A stretch of DNA of 64,000 nucleotides from Dactylorhiza incarnata (taxonomy: Eukaryota; Streptophyta; Magnoliopsida; Asparagales; Orchidaceae), in assembly GCA_033032865.1 (NCBI GenBank), contig JAWHQI010000328.1, forward strand, positions 620,001-684,000, written 5' to 3'. Below, piece after piece: positions 1 to 9,507 of the stretch. Each line of letters opens with the position of its first letter. Positions within the stretch are counted from its first letter, which is position 1. The notes below the pieces were generated by a model. That model did not search any database. It saw nothing but the letters and a program-made list of their open reading frames with translations, and was not told the DNA's origin. A program made the translations under genes and the position numbers.

Positions 1-1227
1 ATATGCTTTACTAGTTGAAGAATAACCAAGAAATATTCCTTCATCGCATTTTTCGTCAAATTTTCCTAAAGTATCTTTGGTATTAAGAATGAAGCATTTA
101 CATCCAAATACTTTAAAATACGATACGTTGGGTTTCTTTTGATAGTAGAGTTCATATGGTGTGATAGATAATGATGGGTGAAGCATAACTCTATTCATTA
201 CATAGCATGCAGTGCTTACGGCTTCTGCCCAAAAATACTTAGGTAATTTATATTCAGATAACATGGTGCGTGCAAGTTCTTGTATTGTCCTATTTTTCCA
301 TTCTACAACACCGTTTTGTTGGGGTGTGCGTGGAGCAGAGAACTCATGCTTAATACCTAACATGTCACAAAAAGATTTAAAATTTTCATTTTCAAATTCA
401 CCTCCATGATCTGAGCGAATGCATTTTATTTTTAAATCTAATTCATTTTGAATGCGAGTACATAATTTTGAAAATTCGCAAAATGCATCAGATTTGGAGG
501 AGAGAAATAAAGTCCAACAATATCTAGAGTAGTCATCTATGAGAACATAAGTGTATAATCTACCACCAAGACTTGCAGTGTTAACCGGACCAAAAAGATC
601 CATATGAATTAATTGCAGAGGTTTTGATGTAGAAATTACGTTTTTGCTTTTAAAAGATGACTTAGTAAATTTGCCTTTTTGGCATGGAGAGCATAATGAA
701 GATAAATTTCCATTTAACTTAGGCAATCCTCTAATCAATTTTCTTTTTGCTAGTTTTAAGATAAGCTTTGTACTAGTGTGGCCTAAGCGTCTGTGCCATA
801 ATTCTAATTCATCATTTTTCGTTATAAAACATTTTATAGAAGATTTAGAAAGATCACGAAATGAAACTATGTAAACATTATGAATTCTAGGTGCAGTTAA
901 TAACACATCTTTAGTTTTAGGATTAACAATCTTGCAAAGATTAGTGGTAGATTCAAAAAGTACGTCTAAACCTTTATCACAAAGTTGACTTATAGATATT
1001 AGGTTATGTTTTAATCCTTTCACATAAAGCACATTTGATATAAGAAAAGATGCGCTACCCACTGTACCAATTCCCATGATCCTTCCTTTACCATTATCGC
1101 CAAACGTCACTATTCCTCCTTTCTTCTTTTCTAGGCTAAGGAATTTTGCTTTATTGCCCGTCATGTGTTTGGAGCAGCCTGAGTCCAAATACCACACATC
1201 TTCTGTTTCCTTAGCCTTCCTGCAAAT
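1..1227 (-). CDS. pol: Pol, N-terminal part: protease and integrase (partial, runs off the window)
   Basis: An open frame of 409 codons continues past the UAG that ends gag, in the same frame. It begins with the aspartic protease signature WYLDSGCSKHMTG (about 1189-1150), so the catalytic Asp is kept. The GAG-pre-integrase HHCC region follows (ELWHRRLGH near 800-778 and CSPCQKGK near 690-670). The integrase core then shows its acidic residues in HMDLFGP (about 605-585), IRSDHGGEFEN (about 420-388) and NGVVEWKNRT (about 316-287); the usual Arg after the catalytic Glu is Trp. I checked every codon and found no stop. Expression would need readthrough or splicing at 1228-1230. No start codon is expected. 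Confidence 0.9.
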   Translation of the reverse strand, partial: MCRKAKETEDVWYLDSGCSKHMTGNKAKFLSLEKKKGGIVTFGDNGKGRIMGIGTVGSASFLISNVLYVKGLKHNLISISQLCDKGLDVLFESTTNLCKIVNPKTKDVLLTAPRIHNVYIVSFRDLSKSSIKCFITKNDELELWHRRLGHTSTKLILKLAKRKLIRGLPKLNGNLSSLCSPCQKGKFTKSSFKSKNVISTSKPLQLIHMDLFGPVNTASLGGRLYTYVLIDDYSRYCWTLFLSSKSDAFCEFSKLCTRIQNELDLKIKCIRSDHGGEFENENFKSFCDMLGIKHEFSAPRTPQQNGVVEWKNRTIQELARTMLSEYKLPKYFWAEAVSTACYVMNRVMLHPSLSITPYELYYQKKPNVSYFKVFGCKCFILNTKDTLGKFDEKCDEGIFLGYSSTSKAY

Positions 1228-1230
1228 CTA
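1228..1230 (-). other. In-frame UAG at the gag/pol junction, also a possible splice acceptor
   Basis: The gag frame ends ...LLSSSF-UAG and the same frame resumes with ICRKAKETEDVWYLDSG of protease. The bases before the UAG are a pyrimidine tract (TTTACTCTCATCCTCTTTC), so TAG could equally be a 3' splice site. Element B has UAG at the same place (8637-8639) after an equally pyrimidine-rich run. Confidence 0.75.
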
Positions 1231-2424
1231 GAAAGAGGATGAGAGTAAAGACCCAGATACCCAAGAGGTACCACCCACAGAGTAAGTGGATTTCTTAGGT
1301 ACCCAGATTTGTTTTAATGATCGTTGATTTATTATATTCCTGCAAGAGCCAGACGTGTGTCCAAATTTAAGACAATTAGCACATGAAATAAAGGGGGTTG
1401 AGACCCATTTCTGAGTTTCTATGTTGCTCTTGCTGGATGATGTTTGTACATTAGAAAGACCAAAAAAAATTTTAACTTTAGAGCTACCGCCGGCGTTAGT
1501 AGCTAGCGCCGGGCGGTAGTGTTCACTTTTATATCCGAGTCCGATTTTTCCAGACCCAAACCATTGATTACCCAGAAGCATATCCAGGGATTTTTGACCA
1601 ATCCCGAATTTAGTTATGGCTAAATTGAGATTTTGATTTTGTTTTTTAAGAGATGTATTTTCTTGAACAATCATAACACATTTGTTTTCAAATCCTTTTT
1701 TGTTCTTTTCAATTTGTAATATAGAAGCTTTCAATCTTCTCTCTAAGTCCCCCTTCTCTTTTGCAATAATTTTGTTTTGTGAGAGGGCATTAGAGAGAGA
1801 TACTTCAAGTTCTTTTAACTTAAATAAGGAGTGCTCACATTCTTGACACGAGACTTTTCTTTTTTCAAGAGAAACTATTTTTTTTGCGAGCTTACGATTT
1901 TCTTTTATAATAGATTCATTTTCAAGATTTAATAAAACAAATTTATCATAAAGTTCTTCAAAAGTAGGAGGAGATACCTCAGTGTCGCTAAGAACACTGG
2001 TGTCGTCATCATCGCTTTTGGCCATCAAGCACAAGTTTGCTTCCTCCTCGCTACTTGACTCAGATTTGTTTGACTCTTCAGAGGAAGAGTCATCCCAAGT
2101 GGCGGCCTTCATCACTTTCTTCTTTTCTTTTGTTTTCTTTTGTTCTTTTCGTTCCTTTTGGTATTTTGGGCACTGGCTCCGAATGTGCCCGGTTTTTCTG
2201 CAGTGATAGCATTCTGGAGGTGGCCTTTCTTCTTCGTCATCGCTTCCTTTTTCTTTCCTTGATGAAGAGGAAGATCCCTTTCGTCGAGTGTCCTTTTGGA
2301 AGAATTTTCTGAATGTGTTCCTTCTTTCTGGATTCCTGATGAACTTTTTGAAGTTCTTCACCAGGAGTCCTTCTTCATCATCATCGTCCACTTCGGTGCA
2401 CTCCTTCTTTGATGTTAGTGCCAA
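1228..2424 (-). CDS. gag: Gag, zinc-knuckle, coiled-coil and C-terminal part (frame 2)
   Basis: The capsid/nucleocapsid part of element A's Gag, 398 codons. In order: an acidic stretch (EVDDDDEEG), a Lys/Arg/Ser-rich linker, a first CCHC knuckle CYHCRKTGHIRSQC (residues about 72-85), a Lys-rich then Ser/Glu/Asp-rich region, a coiled coil (residues about 155-265), a segment encoded by a DNA palindrome (SEHYRPALATNAGG), a second CCHC knuckle CANCLKFGHTSGSC (about 347-360) and the motif IWVPK. Two knuckles and a WVPK tail recur in the other Sirevirus gags here. The Met at 2424 is not a natural start: this is the continuation of the frame at 2415-3116 after a one-base frameshift near 2455-2462. 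Confidence 0.85.
   Translation of the reverse strand: MALTSKKECTEVDDDDEEGLLVKNFKKFIRNPERRNTFRKFFQKDTRRKGSSSSSRKEKGSDDEEERPPPECYHCRKTGHIRSQCPKYQKERKEQKKTKEKKKVMKAATWDDSSSEESNKSESSSEEEANLCLMAKSDDDDTSVLSDTEVSPPTFEELYDKFVLLNLENESIIKENRKLAKKIVSLEKRKVSCQECEHSLFKLKELEVSLSNALSQNKIIAKEKGDLERRLKASILQIEKNKKGFENKCVMIVQENTSLKKQNQNLNLAITKFGIGQKSLDMLLGNQWFGSGKIGLGYKSEHYRPALATNAGGSSKVKIFFGLSNVQTSSSKSNIETQKWVSTPFISCANCLKFGHTSGSCRNIINQRSLKQIWVPKKSTYSVGGTSWVSGSLLSSSF
1485..1518. repeat. LTR-type palindromic word inside the gag coding sequence of A
   Basis: TACCGCC at the left is the exact reverse complement of GGCGGTA at the right, with nested GCCGGC-type symmetry between them. The same words (TACCGCCGGCGCTAG and variants) form the array in A's own LTR at 3860-4200. 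Here it is translated as part of YRPALATNAGGSS. Confidence 0.8.
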
Positions 2425-3116
2425 CGCCTTTTTCTTCGGCTCTTTGTTGTATTCTTCATGTTGAATTTGAGTTCTACCTCATGGGTTTTGAGATTCCCAA
2501 TGAGGTTCTCGATCTGGAGCGTTCTTAAGTTGTGCAACTCCGAGATGGTTGTCACCTTCGGATTGAACCTTGGGGGTAAGGAACGAAGAATTTTCCTCAC
2601 CAAGTCTCCGTCGGAGTAGGTCTTTCCAAGCGCCTTTGATGCGTTGACAATCTTTGTGAAGCGAGTGTACATGGAGTTGATGTCCTCTTCCGTGTCCATC
2701 CTAAATTTCTCGTATTCAGATTCCAGTTGAAACAGCTTTGCATCTTTCACCTGCGATGTACCTTCGTGAGTTACTTCTAATTGATTCCAAATATCATAAG
2801 CAGTAGTGTATGCAGAAATTCTATTAAACTCAGTCCTACTTAAAGCGCAATATAAGGCATTCATTGCTTTAGCATTATTTTTACACCTTATTTTATCGTT
2901 GTCATCCCATTTATCCTTAGGTTTTGCTAATGTCGCCTCTCCTACTATAGTTGTAGGCGGAGAGTACCGTACTTCTACCATGTTCCATACTTCTACATCC
3001 ATGGTCATAAGAAAACACATCATTCGATTTTTCCAGTAGTTAAAATCTGACCCAGTAAAGAGAGGTGGTCGACTAACCCCTTGACCCTCAGGAAAAGCAA
3101 GATCATGAGACGCCAT
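2415..3116 (-). CDS. gag: Gag, N-terminal capsid part (frame 1)
   Basis: This 233-codon frame starts with MASHDLAF, 35 bases after the PBS, the usual place for a copia gag start. It carries the N-terminal motif RPPLFTGSDFNYWKNRM and a UBN2-type capsid region (ALSRTEFNRISAYTTAYDIWNQLEVTHEGTS; KDAKLFQLESEYEKFRM; FTKIVNASKALGK; VRKILRSLPPRF; TTISELHNL). It ends at a premature stop after about 14 out-of-frame codons; the original frame continues as the ORF at 1228-2424, so a single-base indel near 2455-2462 is the likely break. Elements C, F and G begin with a related MASHDLA or MSLDHDLAS peptide. Confidence 0.87.
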   Translation of the reverse strand: MASHDLAFPEGQGVSRPPLFTGSDFNYWKNRMMCFLMTMDVEVWNMVEVRYSPPTTIVGEATLAKPKDKWDDNDKIRCKNNAKAMNALYCALSRTEFNRISAYTTAYDIWNQLEVTHEGTSQVKDAKLFQLESEYEKFRMDTEEDINSMYTRFTKIVNASKALGKTYSDGDLVRKILRSLPPRFNPKVTTISELHNLRTLQIENLIGNLKTHEVELKFNMKNTTKSRRKRRWH

Positions 3117-3150
3117 TATTCCCGGTTGTTAAGCCGATTGGAATAAAACT

Positions 3151-3162
3151 GCTCTGATACCA
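3151..3162 (-). promoter_or_regulatory. Primer-binding site of element A (initiator tRNA-Met)
   Basis: On the minus strand TGGTATCAGAGC follows the LTR end (CCAACA) after two bases. It is complementary to the 3' end of plant initiator tRNA-Met. Confidence 0.93.
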
Positions 3163-3843
3163 CTTGTTGGATCGGTCGGCGCCCTTAGAGGGGGGTGAAT
3201 AAGGGTTTTCAAAAACTTTAGATTATATGTATAAAACTTTCGAATATTGCAATATTAAAACACGAAGACAAGTGAAGTAAAACAAAAAGGAGGCAAGCTT
3301 TATTAATGATTAATAAGTTTTACAAAACTTGATCTCAATGTCGCTAGAGATCGGAGGCGAATATTAAAAGCTCTTTTCGTTTTCTATCCCGACTCGCTTC
3401 CCCACGAACCGGTGGCCCTAGCGTCCTCCTTCCCGGATTTGGCCTCAAGCCGCTCTAGCCAATCCTTCCCCGGATGTGGCCTCAAGCCCCCCTAGACCTA
3501 ACCTAGATCTAGTCGCCAACACGAGGCGATTTTCAGCCCTAAGTCCTACCCCAGACCTAGTCGCCAACACGAGGCGATTTCACTACCGTTTACAAAGAAA
3601 GACAAATAAAATAATAAAAACTTCCCTTAAGATGAACTTCTGAATATGGAGTCGAAGATCCGCTGTAGAATCAGCGTTTGTCGAAGCGGACTTCGTTTTG
3701 CTTCGGCGTGATGGAATCCTCCTTCAGAAGTTGGCATAGTTTCGCCGGGACCTCAAATTTCAGCCAAGATAGGCCTCTGGAACTCTAGTACTCTCTCTCT
3801 GAGGTGTATGCAATAGGTGTCCGAAAACAAGAGGAGAGGGGGT

Positions 3844-3855
3844 CCTTTTATAGCC
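3844..3855 (-). promoter_or_regulatory. TATA box of LTR A
   Basis: The minus strand reads GGCTATAAAAGG directly downstream of the palindrome array, matching the position of TATA boxes in LTRs F and G. Confidence 0.75.
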
Positions 3856-3859
3856 CAAG

Positions 3860-4200
3860 CTCTACCGCCGGCGCTAGCGCTACCGCCGGTGCTAGCCCGG
3901 ATTAGGAAATGTTTTGCGCGGCAGGATCTTCAATCCGTGGCAACATATTGCTCCATGCCTCTTGTGCGCCAAGCTACCGCCAGCGCTAGTAGCTACCGCC
4001 GGCGCTATCCCTGATTAAGAAACTTCTTGCGCGGCAGGATCTTCAATCCACAGCAACGAGGCTTTCATTCCTTCTGTGTTCACCGATACCGCCGGCGTTA
4101 TCCGCTACCGCCAGGCGTTAGCGCCTTCCATAACAGCTCCCGGAAACGCGCTCTTCATCGCTAGCGCCCGGCGCTAGTTGCTACCGCAGGCGCTAGTGGT
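3860..4200. repeat. CpG palindrome array in U3 of LTR A
   Basis: About five dispersed pairs of words such as TACCGCCGGCGCTAGC, GCGTTAGCGCC and TAGCGCCCGGCGCTAG, each self-complementary or nearly so, separated by 40-80 bases of unrelated sequence. Confidence 0.85.
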
Positions 4201-4356
4201 CCTCTTCGAATTTTGGCCTCAATTTTGGGGGCAAACATCAAGTGTACTCCTTGAGTCATGTGGACCTAGTAAACCTGCACACTTGAACACACAAGATCAA
4301 ATACATAGGATTTGTTATTCTCAAACCTAGGAGATGCGGAAGACCATGTTCCAACA

Positions 4357-4959
4357 GGTTGCGCTTGATCCTACAAGAAACACCATCGGAGTTGAAGCGT
4401 GCGTCCTTCATCATGTATGACCGTGTTGAAATCTCCTTCTCACTTTTGTTCTTCTATGATGGAGTTTGGAATGCTCTGGAACTGAGGGATGAAGACTCGC
4501 GAAAGGTTGGAGTTGTGGCTTCAATGGTGATAACATGAAAGAGAGAGATCCATTCCTTTTATAGTTTATGGAAACCACTTCCTGCGGTAGTACTATCGAG
4601 ACGTGCTAGCATCGTGCCCACTATTGTTCTGAAATGTGTCCGCCTTCGTGGAGATTGTGTTAACTGCAATGGATCATGGACCTACCACACCACTGTAAGA
4701 TCTAACACGTGGTGTTAGCTTCCGTCACTTCATCGTCGAGAAACCATCTGCCGTCAATCTTCAGTTATCATCCCATCTACCGCCAAGGGTAGGAGTTACC
4801 GATCTGTGGTAGCTCTAAATTTAGAGCTCCATGATCATTCTGCATCACTCTTTTTAGGAGTATAGTTCTTGTACACTATAAACACACGACAAGCAAGATC
4901 AAATATATTGTGGAATTTGTTATTCTCAAACCAAGAGATGTGGAACTCAAGCTCCAACA
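4357..4959 (-). repeat. 3' LTR of element B, upstream (U3) part
   Basis: On the minus strand it starts TGTTGGAGCTTGAGTTCC and includes the stretch TTTGAGAATAACAAAT shared with LTRs A, F and G. It is cut at 4356/4357 by the insertion of element A. Confidence 0.85.
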
Positions 4960-4974
4960 ATCTCCCCTTTTGAT
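4960..4974 (-). promoter_or_regulatory. Polypurine tract of element B
   Basis: The minus strand reads ATCAAAAGGGGAGAT immediately before the LTR start. Further purine-rich motifs (AGGGGGAG at about 5102, AAAAGGAGG at about 5170) lie upstream, as in multiplied Sirevirus tracts. Confidence 0.85.
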
Positions 4975-6714
4975 AGTAACAAATTCTCTAATAAGAAATA
5001 AGCTAGAACTAGAGCAGTGTTTATAGTATATAAAAAGCGTGGTAAACATGCATACTCTCCCTATATGTCTGCACCTCATACATAGATTTATTTTATTATT
5101 TACTCCCCCTAAATAAAAGATTTCTATTTCTTAGATTTCTTCATTTTATTCTCTCCCTTTTGGTATTATCAAAAGGAGGTGGGTAAGAGTAGATGAAATA
5201 TGAACGAAGGTGCAATATGTAGAGATTTAAGATAATATCAATTTTTGGAAATAGTAGACACAGCAAAAGCAATTTTGAACATCTTTAAGACTTTAAAGAA
5301 GGTAATATATTAAATTTGAAGTTAAAAAGTAGATGTTTGAATTTAGGTACAAAAGATGCAAGCAAGCAAGATTACAAATATCAAGAAAATATATTTTTTA
5401 CAATGTAAATTAATTTGCATTTCAAGTAAACATAAACATAGTAAGATCATGCTTTGCTATCTAGTGTTTTTTCTTAAGATTGTAGAGAATAGTGTAGTTA
5501 AGCTTTAGAGTCCAATTCTCATGAGTGGAAGTGTTAGAAAAGATAATGATGTGTTCAAAATGATGTTTTGATAAAATATACACGTGTATGAATCAAACCA
5601 CATGAAAGTGTGTAATGTAAGAACAATCTTTAAATAAACATAAAGAATTTTACTTCCACAAATTTCAATGCACAATTTTTTTTTAAAAAGAGAAGTGGTG
5701 AAATTTTTGTTTGCACAAGTCACTTTACAATTCTTGCCAAAGTGCTCAACCTCACAATGCTCATTAAGACTTATCAAGAGGGTGAGTAGTGCTTGGTGGA
5801 GTTTTTCTTGTCATATATTTGTATTTGATTTTGATTGTTTTTTTTTGTTAAAATTTTGTGACCAAGAACTCCAAATTCACATGTTTTTGCAAACATAGAA
5901 ATTTTATTTTATATACCACTTTTCTCTAATCACAAGTGCAAGAAAATAAAGAATTTCAACAAAGTATTCAATGTTGTATAGGTAATATATTTATGCAATT
6001 CAATATGATAAGTTCTTATACTACACAATCATTGAAGAATATGATTAAAAACATACGTAGATTATCAAAAAGGTATAAGTGAGATAATCATTATCAAATA
6101 TAAACTTTACTGATACTTAGAGGCATGCAATAACAATTCTAAACATATATTCTACAACCAAAATTCATTGCACATTTAAGATAATACTCAAGGCATGACA
6201 TATTCAAGAACAATGTTATAAAGAAACTTGAAATTAAAATTAAACATTGTAAATCATCTTTAAGTAATAAATATAATCATCCTTGATTTTAAGCAATGAA
6301 ACAGTAAAAAAATTGTTTTAAATTTTTAGAAACAAAATATAACTAAATAAACAAATGTAAAAAAAGAGAAAAACATATTTTTGTATTTTTGGAATTGTTT
6401 TGAGGTTTTATCTTTGATTTTGATTTTTAAGGGCAATATCAAAACTAAAATACATAAAACTTTCTGAAACCAGTGAAATTACAGCATAATAAATTTTTTA
6501 GAAAGGTAAAAATCAGAGAGGGATCAGATATATTAAGAATCAAGCTAACAACAATGGTAATAACTCTCGCCAGACGATAGTAATAGTACATTGATTTTCA
6601 TGTAAAACTCATATTTCTTGAGATTTTTTGCTTGAATATAATTTATCATTATGTGGGCTGTAAGATATAACAAGAAAAGCAGAAAAAAGAGAGCGAAATT
6701 ACGGATTATACCTT
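4975..6714 (-). other. AT-rich noncoding 3' region of element B
   Basis: No convincing coding sequence. The recognisable part is one copy of conserved block CR2 (5697-5806), also present twice in C and G. A weak LTR-type word (CTCGCCAGACGATAG) is at about 6567. Confidence 0.7.
5697..5806 (-). repeat. Conserved block CR2, single copy in element B
   Basis: On the minus strand: CCACCAAGCACTACTC, then TGATAAGTCTTAATGAGCAT, then a GAGCAC..TTGG..AAGAATTGTAAAGTG tail. The same string of motifs is at 12340-12435 and 57260-57350. Confidence 0.8.
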
Positions 6715-7350
6715 TTAAGCCAGAATATCTAACACTGCTAATTGTATTCTAAGCATATTGAATTTAGCATCGGGGAGAGGTTTGGTAAAGATATCCGCAA
6801 GTTGATATTCAATTCCGATAAAATTAATTCTTATATGTTCCTTTTTAATATGATCTCTAATAAAATAATGTCGGACATCTATATGTTTAGATCTAGAGTG
6901 ATGTACAAGATTGTTTGTAAGATCAATTGCCCCCTTGTTGTCACATTTTAATTCAATATTATTTAGATGAGCTCTAAATTCTTCTACAGTTTGAGTTATC
7001 CATAAAGCTTGTACACAACAACTACCTAGTGCGATATATTCGGCCTCGGTGGTGGAGAAGGCAACAAAATTTTGTTTCCTACTCGACTAAGATATAAGTG
7101 AAGAGCCTATAAAATGACATATGCCACCAGTGCTCTTACGATCTAATGAACATCCCGCATATTCTGAATCAGAAAAACCATGTAAAATAAAGGAATCATT
7201 TTGAGGATACCATAAGCCTAATCTAGATGTATCGAGCAGATATCTAAAATACATTTAATCGCTTTTAAATGTGATTCTTTGGGGTTAGCTTGAAATCTAG
7301 CACATAAACAAACGACAAACATGATATCGGGTCTAGATGCACTCAAATAT
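6715..7350 (-). pseudogene. pol: Copia RNase H and pol C-terminus (element B)
   Basis: The minus strand reads, in broken frames, GFSDSEYAGC, DRKSTGG, QNFVAFSTTEAEYIALGSCC, ELKCDNKGAIDL, RSKHIDVRHYFIRDHI and QLADIFTKPL, ending at a stop at 6717-6715 after LDILA. These are the ordered motifs of Ty1/copia RNase H. The acidic residues in SDSEYA, TEAEY and CDNKGA can be seen, but a stop or frameshift lies near 7088. It follows the RT fragment directly in the usual pol order. Confidence 0.85.
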
Positions 7351-7358
7351 AATAATGA

Positions 7359-8189
7359 TCAAATCATTCCTCTATATAATGTTTGATCAATAGAAATACC
7401 GGCTTCATCTTTTCCTAACTTTAGTGATGCACTCATTAGAGTAATGGCTTGCTTTAGATTTTTAAATCCAAATCTTTTGAGAATATCATGAACATATTTA
7501 TATTGATAAATAAAAATATCATCATGTCTTTGTGTGATTTGAAATCCTAGAAAATATGTGAGTTCTCCTACCAAGCTCATTTCAAATTCATTTTTCATCA
7601 CTAAAACGACTTCATTACACAACTCTTCATTAGTGGCTCCAAAGATAATATCATCTACATAAATTTGCAATATAATCAAATCATTATTAACATGCTTAAT
7701 GAAGAGTGTGATATCCGCACTTCCCATAGTGTATCCGTGCTTCAACAAAAATGATGTTAATCTTTCATACCAAGTACGTGGCGCTTGTTTCAAGCCTTAA
7801 AGCGCTTTTTCCAATTTATACACATGATTAGGACATTTTCATTAATAAAATCGGGAGGTTGTTCAACATATACTTCTTCTTTTATAATCTCATTTAAAAT
7901 ACACTTTTAAATCCATTTGAAATAATTTAAACTTTTTAAAACTCGCAAATGCAAGAAAAATTCTAATTAATTCTCGGCGAGCAACGGGTGCAAAAGTTTC
8001 ATCAAATTCTACCCCTTCGATTTGAGAATATCCTTGTGCAACTAGTCTAGCTTTATTCCTTATAATTCTAGAGTCACCATCTAATTTATTTTTAAAAATA
8101 CATTTAACACCAATAACCGGATGATTATATGTCCTCTCTACAAGTTTCCAAACCTTATTACATTCAAATTGATTTAGTTCTTCATTCAT
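7359..8189 (-). pseudogene. pol: Copia reverse transcriptase (element B)
   Basis: Two frames make up the RT. The first (8189-7890) reads NEELNQFECNKVWKLVER, then NKARLVAQGYSQIEGVEFDETFAPVAR and QMDLKVYF, the start of an RVT_2 domain; the usual MDVKSAFL is altered. The second (7793-7359) reads MKQAPRTWYERL, then LIILQIYVDDIIFGAT with both catalytic aspartates, ELTYFLGFQI and YVHDILKRFGF. Between them (7794-7889) the frame is broken by indels and stops. Confidence 0.9.
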
Positions 8190-8351
8190 GTCTAAAACTC
8201 AAAATTCATCTTTTAAAGCGGATGAAATATTTTTTGGTTTTATTTCGGATACAAAACAAAGGTTTGAAAATGACTCATGTAAAGTAGAATGAGTGGTTAC
8301 CCCTTTTGATGGTTCTCCAATGACAAGCTCCCTTGGATGGTCCTTTGAAAA

Positions 8352-8636
8352 CTATAGCACACTTGGAGGAACATATTCTTCTTTTTCTACTTTTGTCTCC
8401 ACTTTTTCTTCTTCTTTTTCTCCAAGTGATTCATCATCATCATGCTCCAAAAGTGAAAGGGGTTCATCCACTATGTCGATGCCTATGATCTTTCCTTTTC
8501 CATTGTCTCTGAATGTCATCATCCCCCCTTTCTTCATCTCAAGGCTAAGAAAATTTGCTTTTATGTCTGTCATATGTTTGGAGCATCCCGAGTTCAAATA
8601 CCACATGTCTTCTTTATTCTTAGCCTGCCAACATAC
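8352..8636 (-). pseudogene. pol: Protease start fused to RT linker; integrase deleted (element B)
   Basis: After the UAG at 8637-8639 the minus strand reads VCWQAKNKEDMWYLNSGCSKHMT, so the catalytic Asp of the DSG motif has become Asn. The frame continues FLSLEMKKGGMMTFRDNGKGKIIGIDIV and then switches directly to DEPLSLLEHDDDESL, which is the acidic linker before RT. The rest of protease, the HHCC region and the integrase core are missing, roughly 500-700 codons compared with element A. The join is in frame over the 84-codon ORF at 8352-8606. Confidence 0.82.
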
Positions 8637-8639
8637 CTA
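8637..8639 (-). other. Conserved UAG at gag/pol junction, element B
   Basis: The minus strand reads TTTACTCTCATCTCTTTTT then TAG, then GTATGTTGGCAG. Position, frame and upstream pyrimidine run match element A at 1228-1230. Confidence 0.75.
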
Positions 8640-9507
8640 AAAAAGAGATGAGAGTAAAGATACGGATACCCAAGAGGTTCCTCCCATAGAATAGGTGGAA
8701 ACCTTAGGCACTAGATTTTTTTTAAAGCACTACGACCCTTCTTCCTACATGAGTCTGAGGTGTGTCAAAATATATGACATTTAGCACACGATATAAAAGG
8801 GGTTGAAACCCTTTTTAGAGTTCTGTATATACTCTTGCAGAAAGATGAGGTTACATCTAAATTTTGAAATGATTTTTTATTATAAGAATTATGATTTTTG
8901 GATTTACTGCTACCGTCGGCGGTAAGAGTTACCGCTGGGCGATAGCTTCCAAAGACATTACCAAGCCCATATTTAGCACTACCATGACATTGGTTGGACA
9001 AGGTCATGTATACCTTTGGCCAACACCAAATTTTTTAATAGCCATGTTTAAATCATAAATTTGGGCTTTAATAGCGGTGTTTTCCGTTATTAACATAACG
9101 CACCAATTCGCAACAGATTTCTTTCTTTCTTCTACTTGAGAAAGAAAGGTTTTTAAAGTTCTTTCTAAGTCTCATTTTTTCCTTAGTAAGTAATTCGATA
9201 GTGGAGTGGGACTTAGAAAGAATTTCTTCAAGATCTTTCATTTTTGCCAAGGAGTGATTGCACTCTTGCCAAGCTACTTTCTCTTTCCCAAATAGTTGAG
9301 CCTCTTTAGACAATTTTTTGTTTTCCTTTAACAAAAGTTTATTTTGAGTTTTTAGAAGATAAATATCTTTTAAGCTTTTATCAAAATATTGCAAGATTGT
9401 AAATACTCAGAATATAAATCATCAAAAGTAGGAGGAGGTACCTTAGTGTCGCTTTGGACACTGCATTCATCATCAGATAGTGTATTGCTCCTTGTCATGA
9501 GACACAT
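8640..9507 (-). pseudogene. gag: Gag C-terminal half (element B)
   Basis: Frames at 9394-9068 (coiled coil: NKLLLKENKKLSKEAQLF and WQECNHSLAKMKDLEE) and 9007-8765 (SNQCHGSAKYGLGN, YRPAVTLTADGSSKS, RVSTPFISCAKC) align in order with element A's gag. The second knuckle is interrupted by a stop after CAKCHIF. The palindrome-coded YRPA segment is present at 8911-8944. The N-terminal half of gag is missing because LTR H starts at 9508. Confidence 0.83.
8911..8944. repeat. Palindromic word inside gag of element B
   Basis: TACCGTCGGCGGTA is a near-perfect palindrome, followed by TTACCGCTGGGCGATAG. It lies at the same gag position as the A copy at 1485-1518 but has diverged. Confidence 0.72.

Larger units (their letters stand above)
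1..4356 (-). mobile_element. Element A: Ty1/copia retrotransposon, Sirevirus (Maximus/SIRE) type, 5' half
   Basis: Read on the minus strand the order is LTR (4356-3165), PBS, gag, protease, integrase, running out of the window at base 1. RT, RNase H and the 3' LTR are therefore outside. Gag with two CCHC knuckles and a WVPK-type C-terminus, palindromic LTR words and a tRNA-Met PBS are Sirevirus traits. The element lies inside the LTR of element B, whose right part continues at 4357. The bases next to the LTR, GGTTG, are one half of the expected target-site duplication; the other half is outside the window. It is the only copia element here with an uninterrupted integrase frame. Confidence 0.9.
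3165..4356 (-). repeat. 5' LTR of element A (1192 bp)
   Basis: On the minus strand the LTR begins TGTTGGAACATGG and ends CGATCCAACA. It contains a palindrome array (about 3860-4200), a TATA box at 3844-3855, and near its 3' end the C-tract hairpin CCCTTA-TTCACCCCCCTC-TAAGGG at 3181-3204. Beginning and end match the LTRs of gag-only elements C, F and G. Confidence 0.92.
4357..9507 (-). mobile_element. Element B: decayed Sirevirus with integrase deletion
   Basis: Read on the minus strand from right to left: gag (9507-8640), protease fused to the RT linker, RT, RNase H, 1.7 kb noncoding, polypurine tract, 3' LTR. Element A interrupts that LTR, so its left part is outside the window. The 5' end is lost at the H insertion (9508). 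Frames carry many stops and small indels, making it clearly older than A. Confidence 0.88.
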
